Assembly: GCA_002794785.1 (NCBI GenBank)
Contig: NBBA01000001.1
Coordinates: 1,550,001 to 1,614,000, forward strand
DNA length: 64,000 bases
Reading direction: 5' to 3'
From: Coniferiporia sulphurascens
Lineage: Eukaryota; Basidiomycota; Agaricomycetes; Hymenochaetales; Hymenochaetaceae
Of the stretch, positions 31,722-40,781 are shown one piece after another (the first letter of the stretch is position 1; each line of letters opens with the position of its first letter). A program made the position numbers and the translations under genes. The notes under the pieces are model-generated. The model did no database searches. It saw only the letters and a program-made list of their open reading frames with translations, and was not told the origin of the DNA.

Positions 31722-32371
31722 GGCAGGTTAAGGAAGAAGCTTAGAATAGAGAAAGGGAGGGCAAGAGCACCAGCCAAGACATATGGTGAGGAGTCTGAAA
31801 GGCAGTCATAGATCAGAGAGAAAGGGTGGGAGTGCACCTGAGAGCTCCAAGAGAGCCAGGTCTGAGTCCTGGGTACAGGGTCTGAGCATATGATGCATGT
31901 ATTCCCTAAGGAGGTCCAGGTCCATATCCTCATTGGTTGGGTGGCCCTCAAGCTCCATTGTGGTGAAAGCCAGGTGAATGGTGCCGGAGGTCCTGTCAGA
32001 GAGGCAGTTCAGGTGCCCCATCAGCTGCAGCCAACGATGCAGAACTGGAATACGGTTTTCATCAGCCCACTTGGAGTGGTGGACTGGAAGGGGGATCTTG
32101 GCTGGCCAAACACACCGAATCCAGGGTCAGAAAGTCGAGCACCTGCCCAAAATGTGAGTGGTCATCTGTGCTGGCCAGGGGGGGTGGTTGTGCCACCTGC
32201 AGTGGGAGATCAGGCTATGCCTGTGCCAGTAGGCTGAGTCAAAGCTCAGCCAGTAGCCCCCATAGGGACCAGCATGACAGAGGACTTGTGCCACTGCAGA
32301 GAGGTGGTGGTGGGGGTGGTCTGTGGAGTGGGTGAGCAGCTTCTGTGGGCAGCAGGAAGGGATGTATGCTC

Positions 32372-33385
32372 CCCCCATTTCCCTCTGACTCTTGACTGCC
32401 TTTTGGATTCCCCTTTGGTTTCTTCTATGGCACCTGCAGCCACTCCTTTCCACTTCTAAGGGACTCTCTCTTCCTGATCTCACACTTGGTCCAGTTTTCC
32501 ATAGTCACAATATGTATGCATCCCTCCACTTTTCCCATTTATCCCTAATAGGGCATGTAAGTTCACTACAGTTGGGAGCATCAAGAACCCGCACCTTGGG
32601 AATTGCTGAGAGGGTCTAAATTTGTTTTCATATCTAGTCTGTCAATAGTCATTATTTCTTAGTGAAACACAGTGCATTAAATAGCTATAACAACCCTCTA
32701 CAGTATTCGTTGCTTAGAATTTCCCAATTCCAATTTTTCAAAAAATCTCTAGGAAAATTTGACACATAATATTTAAATAATTAAAAATCATTTTATTTTA
32801 TTACAAAATGCCCATATATGGATGTTTACATAACATCAAAGCACATTTAGCGCCCAATCGTGGGAATATCGTTGACATTTGATGGCTTCTTTGCATCTTG
32901 GCAAAAGCGGCAGTGCCTGCAGACAATTTGGCCTTGGCTGCCTGAGTACTCCAGACCCTCTTGGGCATTATCACACATGCACAAGTGCTGGATCATTGAA
33001 ATTTTGGCACATGCATCAAGTTAGGGAGGTCTCAAATTATTTTTGGCATTTATTTTTATTTTTATTTCTCAAAAAATTTGACACATTTGTTCTATTTTTA
33101 GAAACACCTCTGAAAAAGGGAGGTATTGTATCTTTTAGCTACTTTTCTGTTTAAAATTTTAATCTCAGCCGAAAATATGGAAAATTCCGGGCCGGGTAAA
33201 GTGGCGGCTTTTTGACACTCCCAACTGTAGGCCTCCTCAGGGGCACACACCCCACCCAGTTTCACTCAATGAGTGATGACGGGCACCTCAGTAGTTATGT
33301 AGTTTATGGGCGGCCCCTTCGGGCTGCAGGTGTATTGCATAGCTCAGTAGGAATAATAAATTAAAATTTTTTAAAAAAAGGTCAA
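32372..33385 (+). mobile_element. LINE-J: 3' UTR of the second subfamily, split by a MITE
   Basis: Starts at the end of the C-terminal domain (CTCCCCCCATTTCCCTCTGA) and runs through the 3' UTR, interrupted by the MITE at 32569-33227, to the hairpin (about 33312-33329) and an A/T-rich tail ending near 33380. Joined directly to a fragment of plus-strand RT. Confidence 0.8.
32569..33227. mobile_element. TA-flanked MITE with Tc1-like ends (659 bp)
   Basis: Inverted ends CAGTTGGGAG plus TCAA and a shared CCGC further in, with TA on both sides (32567-32568 and 33228-33229). The uninterrupted site can be seen at about 30446 (CTCACTAGGCCTCC). The interior is AT-rich without a convincing ORF. The CAGT ends and TA duplication put it with Tc1/mariner, similar in its first bases to the ends of 5410-7018 but not its deletion derivative over longer stretches. 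Confidence 0.88.
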
Positions 33386-33455
33386 CATCCAGGGCTTCTT
33401 CAACTTGGTGCACCCCACCTCCTACACTGACAATTATTGGAGCTCCAGTGCCCAC
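33386..33455 (+). pseudogene. LINE RT fragment
   Basis: A 70-bp piece reading NIQGFFNLVHP, the RT motif A region, between the LINE-J tail and the gypsy LTR. Too short for anything more. Confidence 0.65.
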
Positions 33456-33874
33456 TGTCAGGAATCCCCTCATTTTTCTTATCATTTTCCATATTTTTAC
33501 TTATTTTTCCCATCATTATTCATCAACTTACTGCATTAGGATTCCTGACATACACACTCATGATCAGTGATCACATGGTAGTCAGTATATAGTCACATGA
33601 CACAGTGCACTGACTGATACTATACAGTAGCACTGCCTCCATTCCTGTGAGGACTTAGAGATATATAAACCCCTGCTTTTCGCTGTAGCAAGGTTTTCCA
33701 CTTTTGACCTCTTGTGGATTCCTTGCAGGCGAGTGTAGTAAATAGTGATTAGTTTACTGAATAGTGACTTGTGGATTCCTTGCAGTTGCAAGCACTCTAT
33801 TGGTGGTTTGAAGTTGCTGGTCTTGAGCTTATATCAATTACTTGATCTCATCATTTGCACTGTGAGTCATGACA
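33456..33874 (+). repeat. 5' LTR of gypsy family D (419 bp)
   Basis: The only family D LTR in this window that still has internal sequence attached. The left flank CCCAC does not match the right side because the rest of the element is lost. Contains a duplicated TTGTGGATTCCTTGCAG motif (about 33712 and 33768). Confidence 0.88.
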
Positions 33875-33876
33875 TT

Positions 33877-33887
33877 AGGTCAAAAGT
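33877..33887 (+). promoter_or_regulatory. Primer-binding site, self-complementary to the mRNA 5' end
   Basis: Eleven bases AGGTCAAAAGT, two bases after the LTR. Fully complementary to LTR positions 33700-33710, about 37 bp downstream of the TATA box. A tRNA-type site would normally begin TGG; this one does not. Confidence 0.8.
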
Positions 33888-34095
33888 AGATGCTCACCAC
33901 CTGCGCCCAGATATCTCTCATTCTTCAACCTGGCGTTTATACAAGTGGTGATTTCTCTCGATACCAATGACTTGGTGGACCTGGTATCTTTGCCTCCCAC
34001 CACCGATCTCTTATCCAAATCCTTTCCATCAATATATGATCAGCCAATTACACAATTGTAGATGTCCAACTTCATATCCCTGATGGTTTCTGATC

Positions 34096-34503
34096 ATGGC
34101 CGATCACCAACCACCAGTGTGGGTGAACCAGCTTCACAACCAGATCACACTGGAGCAGCAACAGGCACAGGCAGCACTGAGACAGGAGATTGAGCATGAT
34201 CTACAGGCAGTTTTCGATCTGGCAACCAATCAGTTGATGGCATGCATTGATGGATTGTTGGAATGACTTGGCCAAGCAGAAAACACAATTGTGGACCTAA
34301 CCCAATGGCTAGGGGTAGTGGAAGGGAACCTCACAACCCAAGCCACAGCTCTCATCAATGTGACAGCAGCACGCACTGCTGGAGCTGTGAAGGAACCCAA
34401 GATTGCCAAACCAGATGTGTTTACAGGAGATCGCACAAAGTTCAATGCTTTCCTGTCACAACTACAGCTCTACCTGGATGCCCATACATGCATGTACCCT
34501 ACC
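34096..34503 (+). pseudogene. Gypsy gag N-terminal fragment
   Basis: ATG at 34096 after a 220-bp leader. Gln/Glu-rich helical N terminus (QITLEQQQAQAALRQEIEH), a TGA at 34264 where CGA would read Arg, then KIAKPDVFTGDRTKFNAFLSQ and LQLYLDA, the block that begins the capsid in fungal Ty3/gypsy Gag proteins. Cut after YLDA by the tail of LINE-K. Confidence 0.85.
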
Positions 34504-35468
34504 TTTTATTATTATTATTATTCCTGCAGTATTACATAATTACAAGCTGCCCCCCAAAGGGGGGGCCCTAACTACATAACAACAGAGGTGCCCATCATTG
34601 CACATTGCACAAAAATGGGTGGGGGTTCTGCTCCCTGAAGGGTGCTGAAGTGTGAAGAGCCCCTATTTAGTAAGTGAAACATGAGAAGGAGGGATACATA
34701 TTGCTACAAACAAACCAAGCAGATGAGGGCAGGTTAAAATAAGAAGCTTAGAACTGAGAAAGGGATGGCAAGGGCACTGGCTGAGACATATCCATAGGAA
34801 TTCAAAAGGCAGACACTAGTCAAGGGAAAAGGGAGGGAGCATACCTGAGAGCTCCAAAAGGGCTGGGTCTGAGTCCTGGGTTCTTGGTCCAAGCATACAA
34901 TGCATGTAATCCCTTAGGAGGTCCAAGTCCATGTCCTTGTTGGTTGGGTGGCTGTCTAAGTCCATCGCAGCAAAGGCAAGCCGGATGGACCCTGCGGTCC
35001 AGTCGGAAAGGCAGTTTAAGTGCCCTGTCAGCTTAAACCAACAGCGCAAAACTGGGAGGCGGTTTTTGTCAGCCCACTCTGAGTGGTGGACTGGAAGGGG
35101 TACCCAAGGTGGCCATATGCAACATATCCAGGGTTGGAAGGTACTACAGCCACCCAGAATGTGGGTGGTTGACTGTGTTGGCCAGGGGGGGTGGTTGTGC
35201 CATCAGCAATGCAAGATCAGGCCATGCCTGCACCAGTAGGCTGAGTCGAAGCTCAGCCAGTAGCCCCCATAGGGACCGGCATGGCAGAGAACCTGGGTGA
35301 CTACAGATAGCTCACTGCAGGGGTGGTCAATGAATGCATGAGCAGCTTTCAAGGTCACCAAGATGGGAGGCCATGAACCACAAGGTATTTGTCAGCAGTT
35401 GAGGCAAGGGGGTGGGCAAGCGAGAGGGTCCACCAGTCCATGAGAGTGCAAACCTGACTAAAGGATGC
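34504..35468 (-). mobile_element. LINE-K: minus-strand 5'-truncated LINE 3' end
   Basis: Tail (ATT repeats at 34507-34522), hairpin (about 34548-34567), 3' UTR and C-terminal domain on the minus strand (34816-35330, ending LLELSGMLPPFSLD), with the end of RNase H up to about 35465. It interrupts the gypsy gag. No clear duplication could be matched. Confidence 0.82.
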
Positions 35469-36490
35469 CCTTGTGGGGCCCAACATATGTGTGCACCTTC
35501 CTCAGGATAAGGGGCCCAACAAACCCCTCCCGCTGTCCTTCACGCTGCACAGGCCTAAAGGTAAGATTAGAACTACCCAATGCACCAGAGGTGTAGTGTG
35601 AGGGTTGCGGTGCCATAGGCACTACCCCACCACCCCCAGCCGCCTGGACTCATGCCTCCCCATACCCACTTGGTGATGTGAAGCGCCACTGTGTGTCAAG
35701 GAATCAACTTAAGCCCAAATGGGAATTACCCCCATTAGAACCCATGGAGGATTTAGTCCTCTCAAACCAACAGAGGGAACTATCCCCTGCCGCTACACCC
35801 ACTCAGCACACTGAGTTTCCCATGCCCTGGCACACACTTCAGAACCTGCATCAGCATCAGGTGTTACCCCAACACGCTCCATGGGGAATACTCAGGGCCC
35901 GCATTTAAGGGTTTTCCCACTTCTGGATCCTCAGCATACCAGAATCTCTGTGTTGCAGAGGGGTGGACCCTGATGCTTTTTACAACCGCCAGGAGTGCCT
36001 CTTACTAACCACCTCAAGGGGGCCTGTCCCACCCGAGAGCTCCATGGTGTCCTGTCGCATTTCTGCATCGGATGGTTATTACTGCCATGCCATGTGTTAT
36101 GAGACCCCTATCTCCTTTTAGCAACTAGTGCCATCATCAGAGACCCTTTCAGGAATTTGGGGAGCAGTTTTTGATATGACATGTCAGTCATCACAGCCTC
36201 AATGCAAACACATCAACCCCAGAGGATTAGACCTGACTTTCGCCGAGCCTGAGGTTTCCCAGCTTCCACCGACTGCTGGTGGGCAGAGGGTTTCCCCAAT
36301 CCCATGGGAATGTTAATGTTGTGTCCCCCCCCAATGGCGTGCTTTGTGCCTTGTGCCGCTGACTGGGCCCAAGGGCACAACCAGCAGACTAGCTGAGGAA
36401 CCGCACCCCAAGAGGGCACAGCAGATGAGAGAGAGAATCATCCTCACTGAGTCATCCCCCCCTGTGCAATGTTATCAACAGGTTGCATAC
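35469..36490. other. Unclassified sequence, probably decayed transposon
   Basis: About 1 kb between LINE-K and a solo LTR, continuing after that LTR at 37031-37168. It has no resemblance to the LINE or LTR families here that I can see. Short open stretches on the plus strand (35678-35908, 36128-36316) are Pro/His/Gln-rich without recognisable motifs. It could be the internal part of the gypsy element, a non-autonomous element, or an old host remnant. Confidence 0.3.
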
Positions 36491-37030
36491 TGTTAAGCTC
36501 AATGGTTACTTGATGATTGATGTTGGGGCTTCCTGATCGTTGGGGCTGGTAGTACGGCAACAGGGCTTCCTAGATGTCATAAGTCGAAGGTGATCGGCGA
36601 TGTGGACACGGTAGGCTTCTTAGCGGAGTCGGGTTATGACGAAGCGACTAGTGGCACAGCGGCACACAGTAGACTGGTGAGGAGCAGATAATGGGCTTGT
36701 ATGAACAAAGAGCACAAGCTTAGGACTTGTGCTACCAAAGTTACATGCTTATATGCTACTCTATGTGTTTGCTACTGTAGGGTTGTGTGTAGGTTCGTTT
36801 ACATGGCTATGGAGGGTCATGGAAACCCAAGGAAGGTCTTGGTAATACACGTTGAGGTATCAGTAAGCAAAGCACGTCATGATGGTGCGATATGGCATCA
36901 TCATGGTGTCTTATGGTGCAAGGGGAATAAGGATGAGTAAGGCAGAGAAATGGGGGAGTTGTGCTGACTGATGATGATGAAGAGGAAGTGAGTCAGTGCA
37001 ATAAGGTAACAGTGAAGGAAAATTGTAACA
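36491..37030 (-). mobile_element. Solo LTR, family A, copy 4 (540 bp)
   Basis: Reverse family A LTR, TGTTAAGCTC to TTGTAACA, with perfect 5-bp duplication CATAC (36486-36490 and 37031-37035). R hairpin near 36707-36729, TATA side near 36750. It lies 138 bp from an oppositely oriented copy. Confidence 0.93.
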
Positions 37031-37168
37031 CATACCCTCTGGTGGACCTGGAAGCCCCTTTCACATCTTCACAACTGCCGTTACGGTGACTGGACGACCA
37101 GTGAGTGTGCACTCCGGAGGACCAGTGTGCAGTTGGTAGCCTTCTCTCATATTGACCCAGTAGTATAC

Positions 37169-37723
37169 TGTTACAATTTTCCTTTACTTTCCCTTACTGC
37201 GCTGACTCACTTCACCTTCATCATCATCAGTCAGCGCAACTCCCCATTTCTCTACCTTACTCATCCTTATTCGCCTTGCACCATAAGACACCATGATGAT
37301 GCCTTATTGCACCATCATGACGTGCTTTGCTTACTGATCACTGTACTTGTATTACCAAGGCCTTCCTTGCGTTTCCATGACCTTCCATAGTCTGGTAAAC
37401 ATACCTAACCAAGTCACTACAGTAGCAAACACATAGAGTAGCATATAAGCATGTAATGTCAGTAGCACAAGCCCTAAGCTTGTGCTCTTTGTTCATACAA
37501 GCCCATTATCTGCTACCACCAGTCTACTGTGCACCACTTGGCCATTAGTCGCTTCATCGTAACCCGACTCCGCTAAGAAGCACCTCGCGTCCACATCGCC
37601 GATCAGGAAGCCCCATCGACAATCATCCTCGACTTACGACATCTAGGAAGCCCATTGCCATACCATCAGTTCGACAATCAGGAAGCCCCGACGTCGATCA
37701 CCGCGTAACCGTTGAGCTTAACA
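37169..37723 (+). mobile_element. Solo LTR, family A, copy 5 (555 bp), unmatched flanks
   Basis: TGTTAC to TTAACA with hairpin (about 37465-37487) and AGGAAGCCC motifs near 37606, 37645 and 37680. The flanks differ (TATAC and ATCCA): unclassified DNA on the left, minus-strand LINE RT on the right. Confidence 0.9.
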
Positions 37724-37844
37724 ATCCACCTGCATGCTGTGTTTTGCACAGCCTGTAAGTGGTTTACCAAAAGTTTTTTGGTGGTGACCATGGTACCATA
37801 CTGGCATGCCCCATGCAAGGATGGAGCAGACACAGGATGTGTAT

Positions 37845-38101
37845 TCTTAAAATCTATGCATGTTGTGGTAGACAATGAGGTGCAGTGGTGAAGTTGAGGC
37901 AAAGGTGGGTTATCAGCGTAGACCAATGTATTTCATGGTAGAGACCAGCTCTCCTTATATACATGTACCATGAGCTATGTATACTATAACTATCATAGCT
38001 CCTATTTGTATGGCGTTATCATTGCATTATCATTCACTTAGTAAGATGGTTGTTCATATGACCACCTTTATATTTAGTATGTTTGTTATATTTATTTAAT
38101 A
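37845..38101 (-). mobile_element. LTR-like element G, copy 2 (257 bp)
   Basis: Reverse copy of 28822-29079 (TCTTAAAATC to TTATTTAATA) with 5-bp duplication TGTAT (37840-37844 and 38102-38106). The same non-canonical ends in two independent insertions fix the element boundaries. Confidence 0.82.
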
Positions 38102-38274
38102 TGTATAGTCACTGGAGGAGAAGGGCAGATACCCTGTGTTTGGTGTTACTGAGAATGCAGAGGGCAGCTAGGGTAGAGAGGCCCTTGGAGTGCATATGCT
38201 TTACATGGGCTTTGAAAGAGAGGCTGGGATCCCACCAGATTCCAAGCCACCTAAGTGGGATGGAGGGTTGGATC

Positions 38275-39624
38275 TGTTAGATTTGCTCCCTGAGTAAGGG
38301 ATTGAAACAAGTGATAACAGATTCACACAGTAATACTAGTTAGTTTAGGGTAGGCTTGTTACCCTTCACTTGCTAGAGTGTTAGAGCTGATGATGGTGGT
38401 AAGAGACAAGAGATGAATTAAACTGCTTTTTACCGCAATTTTACATTGGGCTTTTATACCCTACATGTTGTAGCCTATTTACTATGTTCCAGTAGCTACT
38501 ACAACATACTACTCTTGATTTATAAGTCATAAGAATGTTCCGGTACAATCCTATACATGCTATTTACTATTCTTAGCTTTCTTATGAGTCAGTTACATAT
38601 TCCAGTATGTTCTACAGCCTACTGTGCTATCTTTATCTTATGCTAGAACCTTCTCTGAGTTTCCATCGAGTCATACAGTATAATACCTAAGTTAACCATT
38701 CTCGGATACTACTATACCTATGATGCTTCTCCTTATTTCCTAATTGGTTCTGCTGTGCAATGCGCTATACTTGGCTCCCATCAATTGCGTCTTCAATTGA
38801 TCACCATGCTTCCATCAGCTATTCTTAGCCAAATGCTTGGATATACTTGTGTGGCTCAGCGATTATGCTAGCCTTCCTAATCTTATCTTGTTGTGGCTTG
38901 TTACTTATTACTATAGACTAAGATTGAGTCATACCTTCCATAATATCATTAAAAGGAGTTCATTCTGGTGTCCCATCATCTACTAGCATAAAGAGCTCTT
39001 CAGGTCCTATAGCATTTATATTTGTTATCCTACTATACCCAGGTGTGACTCTATATGATGGTTCATCATTGAACCATCGTATTATAATCTCCTTATCTAT
39101 TGGTACTAACTCCTGTCTTTGATTTGGTTCCTTTCAATCTACTGTTGCGTGTCCTTTGGCTATGAAGTTGGCTTTGTATGCAAATAGTTGTTCTCGTAAT
39201 TGTTTATTGATAGTATGTACTATTTGGTGTGCCACTTCTGCATAGTCGGTTGATGTAATAACTGCCCTTTGATAACATAATTCATTATGTGGCTGATTAT
39301 AAATCTTGGTTCTTGTGTAAGTGCTGATTACATATCTATTCAGTTGATATGAGAACATAGTTGCTCTATGTTCTATTATTACTTCTAGCCTTTCCACCAC
39401 TTGTTGTTCCCTTGTAGTATGATCAAATGTAATTTGACAGTTGTCATATCCTGCATTCTGTCCTACTGTTGCACATGCAATATTAAATGCTTTCCATGCT
39501 ACTTGATCTGCATCTTTACAGTGTTGACATAGGTTCCTGGTATTGATTAAAGTTACGGGTCTTGCCATGTTGATCTTGATAATCCGTTGATCCGGCGATC
39601 ACGATTTTCATCAATTTACTAACA
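38275..39624 (-). mobile_element. LTR family C, copy 3 (1350 bp) with internal ORF
   Basis: TGTTAG to CTAACA with perfect 5-bp duplication GGATC (38270-38274 and 39625-39629), in LINE-L. Same length and orientation as copy 2, TATAAAAG on the minus strand at about 38452-38459. Confidence 0.92.
39134..39568 (-). CDS. Unknown protein encoded inside LTR family C (copy 3)
   Basis: Same reading as at 16421 and 24015: MARPVTLINTRNLCQHC, QITFDHTTREQQ, KIYNQPHNELCYQR. It ends at the same TGA as copy 1. The frame downstream stays open past the TGA of copy 2 and stops again at a TGA that is CGA in copy 2. Function unknown. Confidence 0.45.
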   Translation of the reverse strand: MARPVTLINTRNLCQHCKDADQVAWKAFNIACATVGQNAGYDNCQITFDHTTREQQVVERLEVIIEHRATMFSYQLNRYVISTYTRTKIYNQPHNELCYQRAVITSTDYAEVAHQIVHTINKQLREQLFAYKANFIAKGHATVD

Positions 39625-39654
39625 GGATCAGTGTGTCAGGGCCTACTTGGATGC

Positions 39655-40205
39655 CATGGAAGCCAACCAGAAGTTGGCAACACTGATATTCAGCCTAAGA
39701 CAGAAAGGACAAAGGTATCTTTGTTGCTGTCAGATAGACTAGATACATCCATAGCATAACTACTCACTTTGTTGCTGTCAGATAGACTAGATACATCCAT
39801 AGCATAACTACTCACCTTTGTTGCTGTCAGATAGACTAGGGCAACAAAGGTGCAGAAAGCAAACAGGAATAGTGCAGGGATTATGTAAGAATGGATCTGT
39901 ACAGTAGGAAACATTCCAGCATGTCCTGGAGCATGCCAGGACATGGCAGGGAAGTAGACATGTGCAAAGGGAAGGGAAAGGGCACATGCCACAGAAAGTG
40001 GAAAGGAAACAAAGTAAATGGAAAGGGAATACTTGCACATGACATGGCATGTGCATAGGGAAGTGGTATGAGCATTGGGAAGAGTGCAGGAAAGGTGGGA
40101 AGAGTGCAGCCTGAGGAAAGGCAGGAAGTTGTAAGCTGACCAGGCAAGCTTACATGATGACCGGATCTGTGTGAAAGCTCCGGCCGTAACACATGGTGAT
40201 GGCTG
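39655..40205 (-). mobile_element. LTR-like element F, copy 2 (longer, diverged)
   Basis: Reverse-oriented relative of 7661-7968: both share the GTTGGCTNCCA end, the CTTTGTCCTTTCTGTC stretch and a CTGTACAGATC block, but this copy carries about 250 bp more and an extra tandem repeat. No matching duplication found; the upper boundary is approximate. Confidence 0.6.
39720..39839. repeat. Tandem repeat, about 48-bp unit, 2.5 copies
   Basis: Unit beginning TTTGTTGCTGTCAGATAGAC and ending in AACTACTCAC, starting at 39720, 39768 and 39817. The shorter copy of the element (7661-7968) has two related units about 50 bp apart. Confidence 0.85.
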
Positions 40206-40781
40206 TGCCGGTGCTTTTGCAACTGGGTTCATCACTGGTTATACTGGTTATAACCAGTTATAACTAGCAGTTATAACTTGCAACTGCTTTCTACAATCCA
40301 TAATCAGTTATAACTAGTTATATGCAGTTATAGGGTTTGTGGGAATATCAAAATAACTGGTTATAACTGCTTTGTCAGCAATTCATTGTGAAAGCATGGA
40401 TTTTTGTCCAATAAGGACCTCCATAGTGACATTCTCCTGGCTTGCACCACCCTGTTTGTGTTGCACTTTGTTTCTGGCTAGTAGTACTTTCCCGACATAG
40501 GATAAGATTATAGGATTCCATGCACAATGCACTACTTATTGTCCAGTAAGGACCCTCAAATGAAGGTGTGTGTAAGCCTGCCCGGTCTTGGCTTCCAGAG
40601 TGCTAACCATGCATAAACCTACTGTTTTGCCTACAAACTCCCAACACAGAAATATTTTGCAATAAGAATAATACACATCCCTCATGAAGATTTCCGGCAC
40701 CGGCTAATATACTTATGCAGAAGCCAGGAATTGAAGGTGCCGCCTGTCGCAAACCTTGCAATAGAAGTCATACCGTCCGAG
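40206..40781. other. Border between transposon island and genes; palindrome cluster
   Basis: No gene seen. Positions 40236-40370 hold five copies of the palindrome GTTATAAC, several extended to GGTTATAACC or AGTTATAACT. The rest (40380-40781) is unique-looking and includes the 3' flank of the minus-strand gene that ends at 40782. Confidence 0.6.

Larger units (their letters stand above)
30633..32371 (-). mobile_element. LINE-I: minus-strand 5'-truncated LINE with nested LTRs
   Basis: Tail (T run at 30633-30643), hairpin (about 30684-30702), 3' UTR interrupted by the family D LTR at 30875-31721, then the C-terminal domain on the minus strand (32371 down to 31806, several frames). It ends at about 32371 in the region encoding HIPSCCPQKLL, where plus-strand LINE 3' UTR begins (inverted junction). 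Confidence 0.82.
33456..34503 (+). mobile_element. Ty3/gypsy family D: 5' LTR, leader and gag start
   Basis: A 5' LTR (33456-33874, TGTCAGGAAT to CATGACA) in sense orientation with a TATATAAAC box at about 33661-33670, then leader and gag. Two bases after the LTR lies AGGTCAAAAGT (33877-33887), the exact reverse complement of ACTTTTGACCT at 33700-33710, which is where a transcript from that TATA box should start. That is the self-priming arrangement known from Tf1/sushi elements. The element is cut at about 34503 by minus-strand LINE-K; no pol, integrase or 3' LTR follows. Confidence 0.88.
37724..39654 (-). mobile_element. LINE-L: minus-strand RT fragment with two LTR insertions
   Basis: Minus-strand RT thumb sequence at 37724-37844, 38102-38274 and 39625-39654, split by LTR-like element G (37845-38101) and LTR family C (38275-39624). 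The pieces join in register (WYHG, then KGLSTLAALCIL, then LGIWWDP), so all three come from one LINE copy. Confidence 0.78.

Noticed and set aside
33875..33900. tRNA-type primer-binding site after the gypsy LTR
   Set aside because: The sequence does not begin TGG, and an exact match to the LTR R region explains it better.
39881..40235. Open frames over element F copy 2 (His/Ser/Pro/Phe-rich) as a gene
   Set aside because: They lie in C/T-rich LTR-like sequence, have no counterpart in copy 1 and no motifs.
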